A stretch of 46,072 bases of DNA, taken from contig JAHIUF010000086.1 in assembly GCA_018817005.1 (NCBI GenBank), forward strand, positions 1-46,072, given 5' to 3'. Both the position numbers and the translations under genes were made by a program. The DNA comes from Nanobdellota archaeon (GTDB taxonomy: Archaea; Nanobdellota; Nanobdellia; Woesearchaeales; GCA-2686295). The notes beneath the pieces were generated by a model that was not told the origin of the DNA, did no database searches, and saw nothing but the letters and a program-made list of their open reading frames with translations. The stretch's first letter is position 1, and every line of letters begins with the position of its first letter. Below, piece by piece: positions 1 to 8,328 of this stretch.

Positions 1-38
1 AGAAGCAAACAAGCACACATGAAAAAACGAGAATTCGC

Positions 39-659
39 ATGGCAAATAATCACTTACAACTTAGAAAAACTTTCACAAAGCATAAAAGCTTTGCTCAAGT
101 TACTCACAAAAGCAACTATTATGAACAACGCCGCTTTGATATAAATCAAAGATTAGAAAGTGATTTGAAGAAAAATAAGCCTTCAGATATTTATTTTACA
201 CTCGGACTGCAAGAAGAAGATTTAAGTTTTTATAAAGGGTTAAAAAGTGCAATGAGACCAAGTCCTTTAGTTGAAGGTATATATGTAAGAACAGGAAACT
301 TTCACATGTTTAACAAAGAAACGGTTGTTGAAAAACAAGAAGAAGTAATTGAATTGTTGAAAATGAGAAAAATTAGACAACACGTACGTCATCCAATAAG
401 ATTCATGAAATATGCAAATGACAAATTCGGAAAAGAAGGATTCTATTTCTTGGGACAAAACATAATAAACAATAATAAGATATTTGGAAACCCTCTGATA
501 AAACTTTTACTCGCACCACTACCAAAATACAAGATAACTTTTTCTCAAGGAGAAAAACTATTAAAAAGGGTTTTAGGACTTAATTTAAGCCTTGTTGTTA
601 CAAAAGGAAGTGTTGACATAGATACTGATGAAGAGTTTGAGAGTCTTACCGCCAAGTGA
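39..659 (+). CDS. Hypothetical protein, 206 aa, unrecognised family
   Basis: I do not recognise this protein. It is basic at the N-terminus (many K, R, H and Q), with no signal peptide and no clear membrane segment; a moderately hydrophobic stretch near residues 150-165 is broken by prolines. The C-terminus is acidic. The ATG at position 39 is the first in frame. I see no clear Shine-Dalgarno or TATA box, but only 38 bases precede it, so its promoter or an upstream partner may lie outside the window. Its 3' end overlaps the 3' end of the convergent kae1 gene by 14 bases. That it is a real gene rests on its long open frame and plausible residue composition. Confidence 0.75.
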   Translation: MANNHLQLRKTFTKHKSFAQVTHKSNYYEQRRFDINQRLESDLKKNKPSDIYFTLGLQEEDLSFYKGLKSAMRPSPLVEGIYVRTGNFHMFNKETVVEKQEEVIELLKMRKIRQHVRHPIRFMKYANDKFGKEGFYFLGQNIINNNKIFGNPLIKLLLAPLPKYKITFSQGEKLLKRVLGLNLSLVVTKGSVDIDTDEEFESLTAK

Positions 660-1629
660 CTTTGACATCATCAGTTCTTTCATAAGGTCTTATTTCGCTT
701 TTAGAGACAGGTATATGTATACCTGCTTTATACATTAAAAGACCAGTCCATGCAATCATTGCTGCGTTGTCAACGAGAAATTGGTTTTCTGGAACATAAC
801 ATTTAGAATTTCGTTCTTTGCACATAATATTTGCCATTTCTTGAAGTCGTTTATTACAAGCAACACCTCCTCCTAAGAGAAGCTCGTTTTTTTCACAATG
901 AGCCATTGCTCTTTCAGAAACTTCGATAAGCATTGCAAAAATAGTTTCTTGAGTTGAAAAACAAAGGTCTTCTTTTGAAAAATCTCCTTGTTTCAATTTT
1001 TGTTTGAGATTTGTTAGCATTCCTCCAAAACTCACGTCCATGCCTTTAACTGAGTAAGGAAGATCAATAAAATTTTTACCTTCTCCAGCCATTTTTTCAA
1101 CATTAGGACCTGCTGGGAATCCTAGTCCAAGAACTCGTCCAAAACTATCAATGAAGTTGCCAACACCCATATCGAGTGTTTCTCCAAAAATCCTGTATTT
1201 GCCACCATCATAAGCTATAACTTGTGTGTTTGCGCCACTTGCATAAAGAAGAATCGGGTCTTTACATTCTGGAGCTATAAGCCTTCCAACTTCTAAGTGT
1301 GCAATGCAGTGATTGACTCCTACAAGTGGTTTTTTTAATAAAAGCGACAGACTTCTCGCGACAATTGCTCCTACACGCAGACAATGGCCAATGCCCGGAC
1401 CTTGAGAAAAGGAAATGACATCAATTTCATCCAATGAGATTTTGGCTTGTTCTAAAGCTTTTTTCAAAACAATATCGCATACAGCGATGTGGTGTTCTGC
1501 AGATTCTCTTGGAATCATGCCGCCTGATTCTGTTGTAAAACTGTCTTTAATGTTGACGAGTACTTTTCTCTCGTTGAGTATTGCAACTCCAAACGTGTGT
1601 GCTGTGCTTTCAATTCCAAGGATGATCAT
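646..1629 (-). CDS. kae1: tRNA N6-threonylcarbamoyladenosine synthase subunit Kae1
   Basis: Kae1/TsaD family: the catalytic subunit of the archaeal KEOPS complex, which transfers the threonylcarbamoyl group to A37 of tRNAs reading ANN codons. The 327 residues match a free-standing Kae1; no Bud32 kinase domain is fused, so Bud32 must be encoded elsewhere. Visible family marks are the N-terminal GIEST motif, the SAEHH segment, the metal-binding NHCIAH motif near residue 107, a glycine-rich nucleotide loop (ELLLGGGVACN) and a late DNAAMIAW motif. The ATG at 1629 lies about 28 bases after a TATA box, which fits a leaderless mRNA. It is transcribed away from the VIT-type gene and towards the 206-aa gene, whose end it overlaps. 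Confidence 0.96.
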   Translation of the reverse strand: MIILGIESTAHTFGVAILNERKVLVNIKDSFTTESGGMIPRESAEHHIAVCDIVLKKALEQAKISLDEIDVISFSQGPGIGHCLRVGAIVARSLSLLLKKPLVGVNHCIAHLEVGRLIAPECKDPILLYASGANTQVIAYDGGKYRIFGETLDMGVGNFIDSFGRVLGLGFPAGPNVEKMAGEGKNFIDLPYSVKGMDVSFGGMLTNLKQKLKQGDFSKEDLCFSTQETIFAMLIEVSERAMAHCEKNELLLGGGVACNKRLQEMANIMCKERNSKCYVPENQFLVDNAAMIAWTGLLMYKAGIHIPVSKSEIRPYERTDDVKVTWR

Positions 1630-1652
1630 ATCTTTTTAAGAAGAAAAAAGAT

Positions 1653-1666
1653 GTTTATAAATATTT
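1653..1666 (-). promoter_or_regulatory. TATA box of kae1 (leaderless)
   Basis: On the minus strand this AT-rich block contains TTTATAAAC and is centred about 28 bases before the kae1 ATG, the distance expected when an archaeal transcript starts at the initiator codon. No Shine-Dalgarno lies between. A second TATA-like block lies further upstream near 1677-1687. Confidence 0.6.
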
Positions 1667-1717
1667 ACAAAAGGCTTGTTTATAAGTTTGTAACGATAAA
1701 ACCTTTTTATCAAAACA

Positions 1718-1725
1718 TTTTAATA
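1718..1725 (+). promoter_or_regulatory. TATA-like box before the VIT-family gene
   Basis: TTTTAATA is centred about 29 bases before the ATG at 1751, which would give a nearly leaderless transcript. It supports 1751 rather than the upstream in-frame TTG at 1727 as the start. Confidence 0.45.
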
Positions 1726-1750
1726 GTTGTTTTTTTTTAAGTTGAAAATT

Positions 1751-2224
1751 ATGGAAAAGGCAATTAGAATTGGTATTAGTTTTGGTTTGACATCGGGAAT
1801 AATTACAACACTTGGTTTGATGATTGGCCTTAGTATTGGGACGAATTCAAAAATAGCGGTTGTTGGTGGAATCCTAACGATTGCGATTGCTGATGCTTTT
1901 TCTGATGCTCTAGGAATTCATATATCTCAAGAGTCTAATCGTAGTTCTTCTAAGAGTGTTTGGTTGTCAACTCTTTCCACTCTTGGTTCAAAATTCTTTT
2001 TTGCACTAACTTTTTTAATTCCAGTTTTGCTTTTTGAATTGTCTACTGCAGTGATTATAAGTGTTGTGTGGGGCTTATTTTCATTAGGTTTAATTAGTTA
2101 TTTCATTGCAAAAAAACAAGATAAGAAACCATTTGGTGTAATCATGGAGCACATTGTTATTGCAATAATAGTTATCATAATAACTTTTTTTGTTGGTAAA
2201 TGGATTTCATTGATATTTATTTGA
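1751..2224 (+). CDS. VIT/CCC1-family membrane protein (probable Fe2+/Mn2+ transporter)
   Basis: An integral membrane protein of about 157 residues resembling the VIT1/CCC1 family, which moves iron or manganese across membranes. The first half has the glycine-rich helix after the N-terminus (FGLTSGIITTLGLMIGL) and the conserved hydrophobic helix with IADAFSDALGIHISQES, where acidic and polar residues sit as in VIT transport helices. Two or three further membrane segments follow, at about residues 76-120 and 135-157. It is shorter than eukaryotic VIT1 because the cytoplasmic metal-binding insertion between helices is nearly absent, as in many archaeal homologues. I prefer ATG 1751 over TTG 1727 because the extra residues are unlike the family and the TATA spacing fits 1751. 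The metal substrate is inferred from the family only. Confidence 0.8.
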   Translation: MEKAIRIGISFGLTSGIITTLGLMIGLSIGTNSKIAVVGGILTIAIADAFSDALGIHISQESNRSSSKSVWLSTLSTLGSKFFFALTFLIPVLLFELSTAVIISVVWGLFSLGLISYFIAKKQDKKPFGVIMEHIVIAIIVIIITFFVGKWISLIFI

Positions 2225-2250
2225 GTGATATATTTGTTTGAGTGAGATTA

Positions 2251-2760
2251 ATGGTTTTAATAAAAATAAAGATTAGTAGAAAAAAGCGCTGTTTTATTTT
2301 GATACCTGAAAGGGTTCTTGATAATATGCTTGATCGTCATGTTGATAGGGTTGGTCTTGCAGAACGATATAATACTTGTCTTGTGTGCAAAAAACACGGT
2401 GCTTGGTATAAAAGACCCACTCATAGACAAGTTGTGGAGTTGTTGTTAGAATCTTTAGAACATTTTAACATTTGTGCTGGAGAAAGACATTATTCTATAC
2501 CTCATCATCTTTTTTTACATATTAAATGCAGAAACTTCTTACCGGATGGATATCCTGCAACAGACGCAGAGGATGGTTATTTTAAGATTAATTTTAAAAA
2601 GATTAATGGTGGCGGGCCTTTAGCTTTAAAGGAAGTCAGAAAATATGGTGAGATTCATAATAGGGAAGCCAATAAGATAACTAATACTTTGAAAAAAGAT
2701 TATCTTTTATATGATGATTCTGTTTGGTTGGTGCACCACATAACTCCGGCTATTAGATAG
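2251..2760 (+). CDS. Hypothetical protein, 169 aa, with a CxxC motif
   Basis: Unrecognised. The N-terminus is basic and hydrophobic (MVLIKIKISRKKRC). A single CLVC motif occurs near residue 45, followed by a histidine-rich central part (HRQ, HFN, RHYS, HHLFLH) and another Cys in IKCRNF, so a small metal site is possible but unproven. There is no signal peptide or membrane segment. The ATG at 2251 is preferred over the in-frame GTG at 2242; a TATATTT block near 2227-2234 lies close upstream. The gene starts 26 bases after the VIT-type gene and ends 8 bases before the convergent dnaJ gene. Confidence 0.75.
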   Translation: MVLIKIKISRKKRCFILIPERVLDNMLDRHVDRVGLAERYNTCLVCKKHGAWYKRPTHRQVVELLLESLEHFNICAGERHYSIPHHLFLHIKCRNFLPDGYPATDAEDGYFKINFKKINGGGPLALKEVRKYGEIHNREANKITNTLKKDYLLYDDSVWLVHHITPAIR

Positions 2761-2768
2761 TAATTGTT

Positions 2769-3896
2769 CTACATAAATATTTTTTTAAACAGGTTTTTTT
2801 GTGGTTTAACGTCTTCTCCTGATTCATCAGCGAACTTTTTTAATAGTTCTTTTTGTTTTTTAGAAAGCTTTTCTGGTGTTTGAACAATAACTTTTACAAG
2901 TTGGTCTCCTGCTCCATAGCTGTGCAGATAAGGGATTCCTTTTCCTCTCATTTTAAAGACTGTGTTTGTTTGAGTGCTTGCAGGAATTTTTATTGTAGCT
3001 TTGCCTTTGAGTGTTGGAACATCTATTTCATCACCAAACACTGCTTGTATAAAGCTTATTGGTATTTCTAAGTACGTATTGTTTTCTTGTCGTTCAAATA
3101 TTTCATGAGGTTTTACATGCACAACTACAAATAAATCACCTGAACCTCCAGCTCTATATCCTGCTTCTCCTTCTCCTCCGAGTCTGAGTCTGGATCCGTC
3201 TTCTACTCCTTCAGGAATATCAACGCTTATCTTTTTTTCTTTATTCACTATGCCTGCTCCACTGCAGGTGTCGCAGATATTTTTGAATGTTTGTCCGTTT
3301 CCGCCACAGGTTCTGCAGGTTCTGGTAGTTTGGAATATTCCGAATGGTGTTCTTTGTGCTTCAGTTATTCTTCCAGAACCGTCACATTCATCACAAGTCG
3401 TAATATTTGTTCCACCTTTTCCTTCACAATCAGGACAAGTGTCTTTTTTTCTTATATTGATTTTTTTTGTTGTTCCAAAAGCTGCTTCTTCAAGTGTGAT
3501 TTCTAATTCTGTTAAAAGATCATTCCCTCTTTTTCTATGGTGAGAACTTCGGCTGCGTCTTTGTCCGCCACCTCCAAAGAATGTATCAAATATGTCCCCA
3601 AAATCAAATTGGTCAAATCCAAAGTCTGAGAAATCAAATCCTGAAAATCCTCCTGCACCGCTTCCTTGGTGTTTGAAACTTTCAGGTCCGAATTGGTCAT
3701 ATTGTTGTCTTTTTTGGTCATCTCCAAGAACTGCTGCAGCTTCATTTATTTCTTTAAACTTTGTTTCAGCGTCAGGATCATCTTTATTCAAGTCAGGGTG
3801 ATATTTCTTTGCAAGTTTTTTATACGCTTTTTTTATCTCTTCTTTTGAAGCGTTTTTATTCACATCTAAAATTTTATAATAATCTTTCTCAGTCAT
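2769..3896 (-). CDS. dnaJ: Chaperone protein DnaJ (Hsp40, type I)
   Basis: Full-length type I DnaJ, 375 residues, the co-chaperone that stimulates DnaK ATPase and delivers substrates. The J domain covers residues 1-70 with HPD at 33-35. A Gly/Phe-rich region covers about 75-112. The zinc domain has all four CxxCxGxG-type repeats (Cys pairs at 154/157, 168/171, 194/197 and 208/211), followed by the C-terminal substrate-binding domains. Its ATG directly abuts the stop codon of the upstream OLD-family gene, so the two are very likely translated together. It is the last gene of the chaperone locus and converges on the 169-aa gene. Confidence 0.97.
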   Translation of the reverse strand: MTEKDYYKILDVNKNASKEEIKKAYKKLAKKYHPDLNKDDPDAETKFKEINEAAAVLGDDQKRQQYDQFGPESFKHQGSGAGGFSGFDFSDFGFDQFDFGDIFDTFFGGGGQRRSRSSHHRKRGNDLLTELEITLEEAAFGTTKKINIRKKDTCPDCEGKGGTNITTCDECDGSGRITEAQRTPFGIFQTTRTCRTCGGNGQTFKNICDTCSGAGIVNKEKKISVDIPEGVEDGSRLRLGGEGEAGYRAGGSGDLFVVVHVKPHEIFERQENNTYLEIPISFIQAVFGDEIDVPTLKGKATIKIPASTQTNTVFKMRGKGIPYLHSYGAGDQLVKVIVQTPEKLSKKQKELLKKFADESGEDVKPQKNLFKKIFM

Positions 3897-5477
3897 TTAT
3901 AATGCCTCTACTACTTCTCTTAAGTCTTTCATTTGTTTAGAGCAGTAATCTTCGTCTGTTAAGTTGTTTAGTGCGTATAAAGCATCTAATGGTTTTGATA
4001 AGTGCCGTTTGTATTTTGATGGGTATGAATCTTCTAATGCACCTCTTGAGAGTACAAATATGTTTTTTGTTTTTAAATAGTCAATTCTTTCGTATCTTTT
4101 TTTGAACTGTTTTCTTCTTAATAGTTCATAAATGGGTTTTATTTGATAGTGTCCTTTTAATGAATCAAGGTCGGTCATGATTGCATATGGAATTTTGAAT
4201 ATTTTCAATAGTTGTGAATAGATTTCAAAATTGTCTTTGCTAAAGCTTGCAACGACTTTTATTTCTTTAGTCGATTTGGAGTATTTTTCTATTAATCCTT
4301 CCATCATTATTTTGTCTGATATGCCTTCAACTAGTAACACTTTGTCTGCAAAAAACATTTCACAATTTTCGCTGTTCAACTCTTGTTTTAATCTTTCTGT
4401 GTCGATATAATCTTCTTGTTTCATGCAGTAAATAACTGTTTTTTCCCCTTCTTTTACAATCCTGTAAAGATTTTTTATTTGATTAGGTTCAACCATGACT
4501 GGTGAGTGTGTGATGATGAACATTTGTGTTGTTGATGAGAATTCTTTCATCATTCTATAAAGCTTTCTTTCAGCTTCTGGATGAAGATGAATTTCTGGTT
4601 CTTCAATTGCAAGAATTTTTCCTCCTGAGACTATTATTTCATGCAGTAGCAAGAGTAATTCATTATTTCCGGCCCCTATTATGGATAGGGGTATTTCTGT
4701 TTTTTCTCCTGATAAAAACTTAAGGTCATGTATTTTTCCCTCATGTTCTACTGATTGTACTTCTTCAATAAGAGGCGATATGTTATCTATGAATATTTTG
4801 AATTGTTCAAATAAAAGTTTTTTGTCTTTATCTTCACTGTTTGCAAGTTTTATTAGTGAATCTTTTATGTATTGTTCAACTTGGTTTTTTTCGGAATTCG
4901 GGGTTGGGTCTCTGATTATGTTCCTGTTTGCAGGCACTAATATGAATTGGTTTTGAAGTTCTAAAAGCAAGTTTTTTCCGATGAACTCTTCATAATTGTT
5001 TGTATAATTTCCTTTTTTTGTTAGAAACCTTTCTTTTTCATCAGATGTTCTTAATATTATTTTTTTATCCAGTCTTATAAATTCAATCGAAACTTTTGTT
5101 GTGTTGTTTTCAGTGCAGATTTTTCTTGAGAAAACCAGTTCATAATTATTTTTTAGGTCTAATTGTAATCCTAGTTTTTCAAGTTCTTGTTTTTTGACTT
5201 CGATATAAGCTGTGATTTCTGCTTCAGGTTCATCTTTTTTGAAGAACAAGTATTTTATTTCTTTATCATAAATTGTTTCTAATTCGTTTTCGGTTGTTAT
5301 TTTTGGTTGTTGCCAGTTTGTTTGTGGGTTTGCGTTGAAAAGTAAGTCTAAGGCTTTTATAATGTTTGATTTTCCTGCGTCGTTTTTACCTATGTAAATA
5401 TTTAAATCGTTTAAATTGTCTATTTCAAGCTTTTCAATGCTCTTATAATTTTTTATCAAAAGCTTTTTTATTTTCAT
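3897..5477 (-). CDS. OLD-family ATPase with TOPRIM nuclease domain
   Basis: An overcoming-lysogenisation-defect (OLD) family protein of 526 residues: an ABC-type ATPase joined to a TOPRIM domain that cuts nucleic acids in characterised members. Walker A is GKNDAGKS at residues 30-37. The Walker B region (AIEEPEIHLHP) lies near residue 290 and the histidine switch (ITHSP) near 323. The TOPRIM glutamate (LLVEGISDK) is near 383 and the acidic pair (TDLDS) near 436, so both active sites look intact. It sits between dnaK and dnaJ, an unusual place for this family, and abuts dnaJ exactly. A T-rich stretch before it and a TATA-like block near 5505-5515 suggest that it and dnaJ may also be transcribed apart from dnaK. 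Stand-alone OLD proteins are often defence or repair nucleases; the role here is unknown. Confidence 0.9.
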   Translation of the reverse strand: MKIKKLLIKNYKSIEKLEIDNLNDLNIYIGKNDAGKSNIIKALDLLFNANPQTNWQQPKITTENELETIYDKEIKYLFFKKDEPEAEITAYIEVKKQELEKLGLQLDLKNNYELVFSRKICTENNTTKVSIEFIRLDKKIILRTSDEKERFLTKKGNYTNNYEEFIGKNLLLELQNQFILVPANRNIIRDPTPNSEKNQVEQYIKDSLIKLANSEDKDKKLLFEQFKIFIDNISPLIEEVQSVEHEGKIHDLKFLSGEKTEIPLSIIGAGNNELLLLLHEIIVSGGKILAIEEPEIHLHPEAERKLYRMMKEFSSTTQMFIITHSPVMVEPNQIKNLYRIVKEGEKTVIYCMKQEDYIDTERLKQELNSENCEMFFADKVLLVEGISDKIMMEGLIEKYSKSTKEIKVVASFSKDNFEIYSQLLKIFKIPYAIMTDLDSLKGHYQIKPIYELLRRKQFKKRYERIDYLKTKNIFVLSRGALEDSYPSKYKRHLSKPLDALYALNNLTDEDYCSKQMKDLREVVEAL

Positions 5478-5507
5478 TCTTTCATCTTAGGAACTGCTTT
5501 AGTTTAA

Positions 5508-5537
5508 AAAATTAACGAAGAAAAAAAATAAAAAAAT
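5508..5537 (-). terminator. T-rich terminator candidate after dnaK
   Basis: Read on the minus strand, the bases just after the dnaK stop are long T runs broken by single A residues, typical of archaeal intrinsic termination. The same AT-rich stretch may also carry the TATA box of the next gene. Confidence 0.45.
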
Positions 5538-7414
5538 TATTTTTTCTTTTTCTTTTCGTCTTTTTCTTCTTTGAAATCTGCATCAACGACTTTTTCTTTG
5601 CCTTTTTTGTCTTTTGTTTCCTTTTCTTGATTTCCTGCTTCTTGCTCTTGTTGTTGTTTTGCTTGTTGTTCAGCTGCAACTTTTTGATACATTTCTGTGC
5701 TTGCTTTTTGCACTATTTGGTTTACTTCTTCAATCTTCTTTTTTAGTGCTTCTATGTCTTTCTTTTCTTCTTTTAAGAGCTTTTTCAAGTCTTCAATTTT
5801 TTCTTTTATGCTTTCAACTTCTTTCTTGTCAACTTTCCCTTCAAAATCTTTGAAGAGTTTTTCTGTTGAGTAGACGAGTGTGTCTGCTTGATTTATTACT
5901 TCCACTTCTTCTTTTTTCTTTTTATCCTCATCAGAGTGTTTTTCTGCTTCTTGTCTCATTTTTTCGATTTCTTCTTCTGAGAGATTTGTTGTGGCTGTAA
6001 TTTTTATGCTTTGTTCTCTTCCAGTTCCAAGGTCTTTTGCGTTTACATGAACTATTCCATTTGCATCGATGTCAAATCCAACTTCTATTTGTGGTATTCC
6101 TCTTGGTGCGGGCGGTAGTCCTATGAGGTCAAATTGTCCTAATAGTTTGTTGTCTGCAGCCATACTTCTTTCTCCTTGGAATACTCTTATTGTTACTGCT
6201 GTTTGACTATCTGCTGCTGTTGAGAATATCTGGCTTTTCTTTGTTGGAATTGTTGTATTTTTTTCAATTAATTTTGTAAACACACCTCCAAGGGTTTCTA
6301 TTCCTAAGCTTAGTGGTGTTACATCCAGTAATAATACATCTTTTACTTCTCCGCCAAGAATTCCTGCTTGTATTGCTGCACCCATTGCAACTGCTTCATC
6401 AGGATTAACTGATTTGTCTCCTTCTTTTCCAATGAGGTCTTTTACTAGTTGCTCAACTGCTGGTATTCTTGTACTTCCACCAACAAATATTACTTTATCG
6501 ATATTTGCTGGTTTCATCTTAGCATCTTTTAGAGCTAGTTGTGTTGGTACTTTGAGTTTCTCCAGGATGTTGTCAATCATCTTTTCAAACTCTGCTCTTG
6601 ACAAGTCCATGTTTAGATGTTTTGGTCCTGAACTATTTGCAGTTATAAATGGCAGGTTTATTGTTGTCTTGAGTTTTGATGATAATTCTACTTTTGCTTT
6701 TTCTGCTGCTTCTTTTAATCTTTGGTGTGCAGTTTTATCTTCTCTTAAGTCTATTCCTTGTTGTTTTTTGAATTCGTTAGCCATCCATTCTACTATGAGT
6801 TGGTCGATGTCGTCTCCTCCTAATTGGTTGTCTCCGTTTGTGGCTTTTACTTCGAATACACCATCTCCTAGCTCGAGTATTGATACATCAAATGTTCCAC
6901 CTCCAAAATCAAAGACTAATACTGTGTGGTCGTGTCCTTTTTCAAGGCCGTATGCGAGACTTGCTGCTGTTGGTTCGTTTATAATTCTTAATACTTCGAG
7001 TCCTGCTATTTTTCCTGCGTCTTTTGTTGCTTGTCTTTGGCTGTCTTCAAAATATGCTGGGACTGTTATGACTGCTTTTTTTACTTCTTGTCCTAAATAG
7101 CTTTCTGCGTCTTTTTTTAGTTTTTGTAGAACCATTGCGCTTATTTCTTGTGGTGTGTATGTTTTTCCGTTGATGGTTACTTTATGGTCTGATCCCATAT
7201 ATCTCTTTATACTTGCGACGGTGTGTTCTGGGTTTGATATTGCTTGGTTTTTTGCTACTTGTCCAACAAGTCTTTCTCCGTCTTCTGTCACACTCACTAC
7301 TGATGGTGTCGTTCTTTGTCCTTCTGCGTTAGGTATTATTACTGGTTTTCCTCCTTCAAGGACTGCTACTGCTGAAAATGTTGTTCCTAAATCAATTCCG
7401 ATTATTTTTTCCAT
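5537..7414 (-). CDS. dnaK: Chaperone protein DnaK (Hsp70)
   Basis: Complete Hsp70, 625 residues, with an ATPase domain starting [11 protein letters not shown], the phosphate-binding [11 protein letters not shown], the adenosine-region motif [11 protein letters not shown], the linker [16 protein letters not shown], a beta substrate-binding domain and a helical lid. The tail is unusually rich in lysine and glutamate and ends in a lysine run. Translation starts at an ATG behind a strong GGAGGAAAG Shine-Dalgarno. It follows grpE after a 236-base gap filled largely by 53-bp tandem repeats. Archaeal dnaK/dnaJ/grpE genes are generally thought to come from bacteria by transfer; here the set is complete and apparently functional. 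Confidence 0.98.
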   Translation of the reverse strand: MEKIIGIDLGTTFSAVAVLEGGKPVIIPNAEGQRTTPSVVSVTEDGERLVGQVAKNQAISNPEHTVASIKRYMGSDHKVTINGKTYTPQEISAMVLQKLKKDAESYLGQEVKKAVITVPAYFEDSQRQATKDAGKIAGLEVLRIINEPTAASLAYGLEKGHDHTVLVFDFGGGTFDVSILELGDGVFEVKATNGDNQLGGDDIDQLIVEWMANEFKKQQGIDLREDKTAHQRLKEAAEKAKVELSSKLKTTINLPFITANSSGPKHLNMDLSRAEFEKMIDNILEKLKVPTQLALKDAKMKPANIDKVIFVGGSTRIPAVEQLVKDLIGKEGDKSVNPDEAVAMGAAIQAGILGGEVKDVLLLDVTPLSLGIETLGGVFTKLIEKNTTIPTKKSQIFSTAADSQTAVTIRVFQGERSMAADNKLLGQFDLIGLPPAPRGIPQIEVGFDIDANGIVHVNAKDLGTGREQSIKITATTNLSEEEIEKMRQEAEKHSDEDKKKKEEVEVINQADTLVYSTEKLFKDFEGKVDKKEVESIKEKIEDLKKLLKEEKKDIEALKKKIEEVNQIVQKASTEMYQKVAAEQQAKQQQEQEAGNQEKETKDKKGKEKVVDADFKEEKDEKKKKK

Positions 7415-7437
7415 TTTACTTTCCTCCGGTTTTTTGT

Positions 7438-7660
7438 TTTGTTATTGTTATTTTCAAAAATCAAAGATTTTTGGTATTCCAAAATATTTTTGTTATTTTG
7501 ATGCTTTTAAAAATCAAGGATTTTTATTGTTCCAAAATATTTTTGTTATTTTGATACTTTTAAAAATCAAGGATTTTTATTGTTCCAAAATATTTTTGTT
7601 ATTTTGATACTTTTAAAAATCAAGGATTTTTATTGTTCCAAAATATTGTCTTATTTTGAT
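7438..7660. repeat. 53-bp tandem repeat array between grpE and dnaK
   Basis: A unit of 53 bases recurs with exact period at about 7491, 7544 and 7597. A degenerate copy lies at 7438 and a partial copy at 7650 runs into the last codons of grpE (both begin with a TTATTTTGATAC-like string). The copies at 7544 and 7597 are nearly identical. On the transcribed minus strand each unit can form the small AU-rich hairpin AAAAATC-CTT-GATTTTT. Expansion by replication slippage from the end of grpE is the simplest origin. The array forms most of the dnaK leader, so it could affect dnaK expression. Confidence 0.9.
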
Positions 7661-8124
7661 ACTTTTACTTTTGTGTGTCTTAAAATTCTTTCTTTGAATG
7701 TATATCCTTTTTGTAGTTCTTCAAGGATTATGTTTGGTTCTTTATCTGATTCTTCTGTTAGTAATGCTTCGTGTTTGTATGGGTTGAATTTTTCTCCTGT
7801 GCATTCTATTTTTTTTAGTCCTGCGTTTTCTAATATTTCATATAATTGAGCATAGATTAGTTCTATTCCTTTGCTGAATTCTTTTGTTGTGGTTTTGTTT
7901 TTTAGTGCTAGTTCAAAGTTGTCCAGTGTTGGCAGGAGCATTTTTATTAGTTCTGCTTCTGAACATTCTTTGAATTTGATGTTTTCTTGTTCTGTTCTTT
8001 TTCTGTAGTTCTCAAATTCTGCTTGTACTCTTTGTAAGTCGTTTGTGAGTTCGATGATTTTTTGTTCTTTTGTTTTTTCTGTGATTTTTTCTGCAGATTT
8101 TTTGCTTTCTTTTTTTCCAGTCAT
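7651..8124 (-). CDS. grpE: Nucleotide exchange factor GrpE
   Basis: GrpE, 157 residues, the ADP-release factor for DnaK. A charged N-terminal coiled-coil (KKSAEKITEKTKEQK onwards) leads to the family motif with FENYRKRTEQE. A four-helix region (LLPTLDNFELAL) follows, then a small beta domain with the conserved end FKERILRHTKVKV. The start is supported by a GAGGAAA Shine-Dalgarno a few bases before the ATG at 8124. It is first in the chaperone locus and lies behind a clear TATA box and a palindrome. Confidence 0.96.
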   Translation of the reverse strand: MTGKKESKKSAEKITEKTKEQKIIELTNDLQRVQAEFENYRKRTEQENIKFKECSEAELIKMLLPTLDNFELALKNKTTTKEFSKGIELIYAQLYEILENAGLKKIECTGEKFNPYKHEALLTEESDKEPNIILEELQKGYTFKERILRHTKVKVSK

Positions 8125-8186
8125 GTTTGTTTCCTCTTTTGATTTTGAAAACTTGAAAAATTACTTTATTTTAACAATCGTCTTTT

Positions 8187-8203
8187 GTTGACTTAAGGTC
8201 AAC
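8187..8203. promoter_or_regulatory. Palindrome before grpE, likely operator
   Basis: GTTGACTTAAGGTCAAC has 6-base arms (GTTGAC/GTCAAC) around five bases. It lies about 40 bases downstream of the TATA box on the transcribed strand, just past the expected start of transcription, where a repressor would block polymerase. Nearby copies of TTAAGG/TTAAG add to the pattern. A heat-shock repressor is an obvious candidate, but the sequence does not identify it. Confidence 0.5.
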
Positions 8204-8228
8204 GAAGTTAAGTTAAGGTAGTTGTAGG

Positions 8229-8240
8229 TTATATATAAAG
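8229..8240 (-). promoter_or_regulatory. TATA box of the grpE-dnaK locus
   Basis: On the minus strand this reads CTTTATATATAA, a near-consensus archaeal TATA box. The predicted transcript start is near 8205-8210, giving a leader of about 80 bases that contains the palindrome and the Shine-Dalgarno. Confidence 0.65.
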
Positions 8241-8328
8241 TTTTCGTTTTTTAGGGCTTTATCTGAGAATCGGTCGACTATTTACAGATAACAAGAAAAC
8301 AAATTATTTAAAAACAATAATTTCAAAG

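Noticed and set aside
1-144. An open frame from the window edge, overlapping the first gene
   Set aside because: It would overlap the 206-aa gene by about 100 bases in another frame and has no start in view; too little evidence to call the end of an upstream gene.
6414-7100. Long open frame of 228 codons opposite dnaK
   Set aside because: It is antisense to a strongly conserved gene, has a composition typical of reversed coding DNA and no promoter or Shine-Dalgarno.
7438-7660. CRISPR array
   Set aside because: The 53-bp units follow each other directly with no unique spacers and no cas genes are present; it is a simple tandem repeat.
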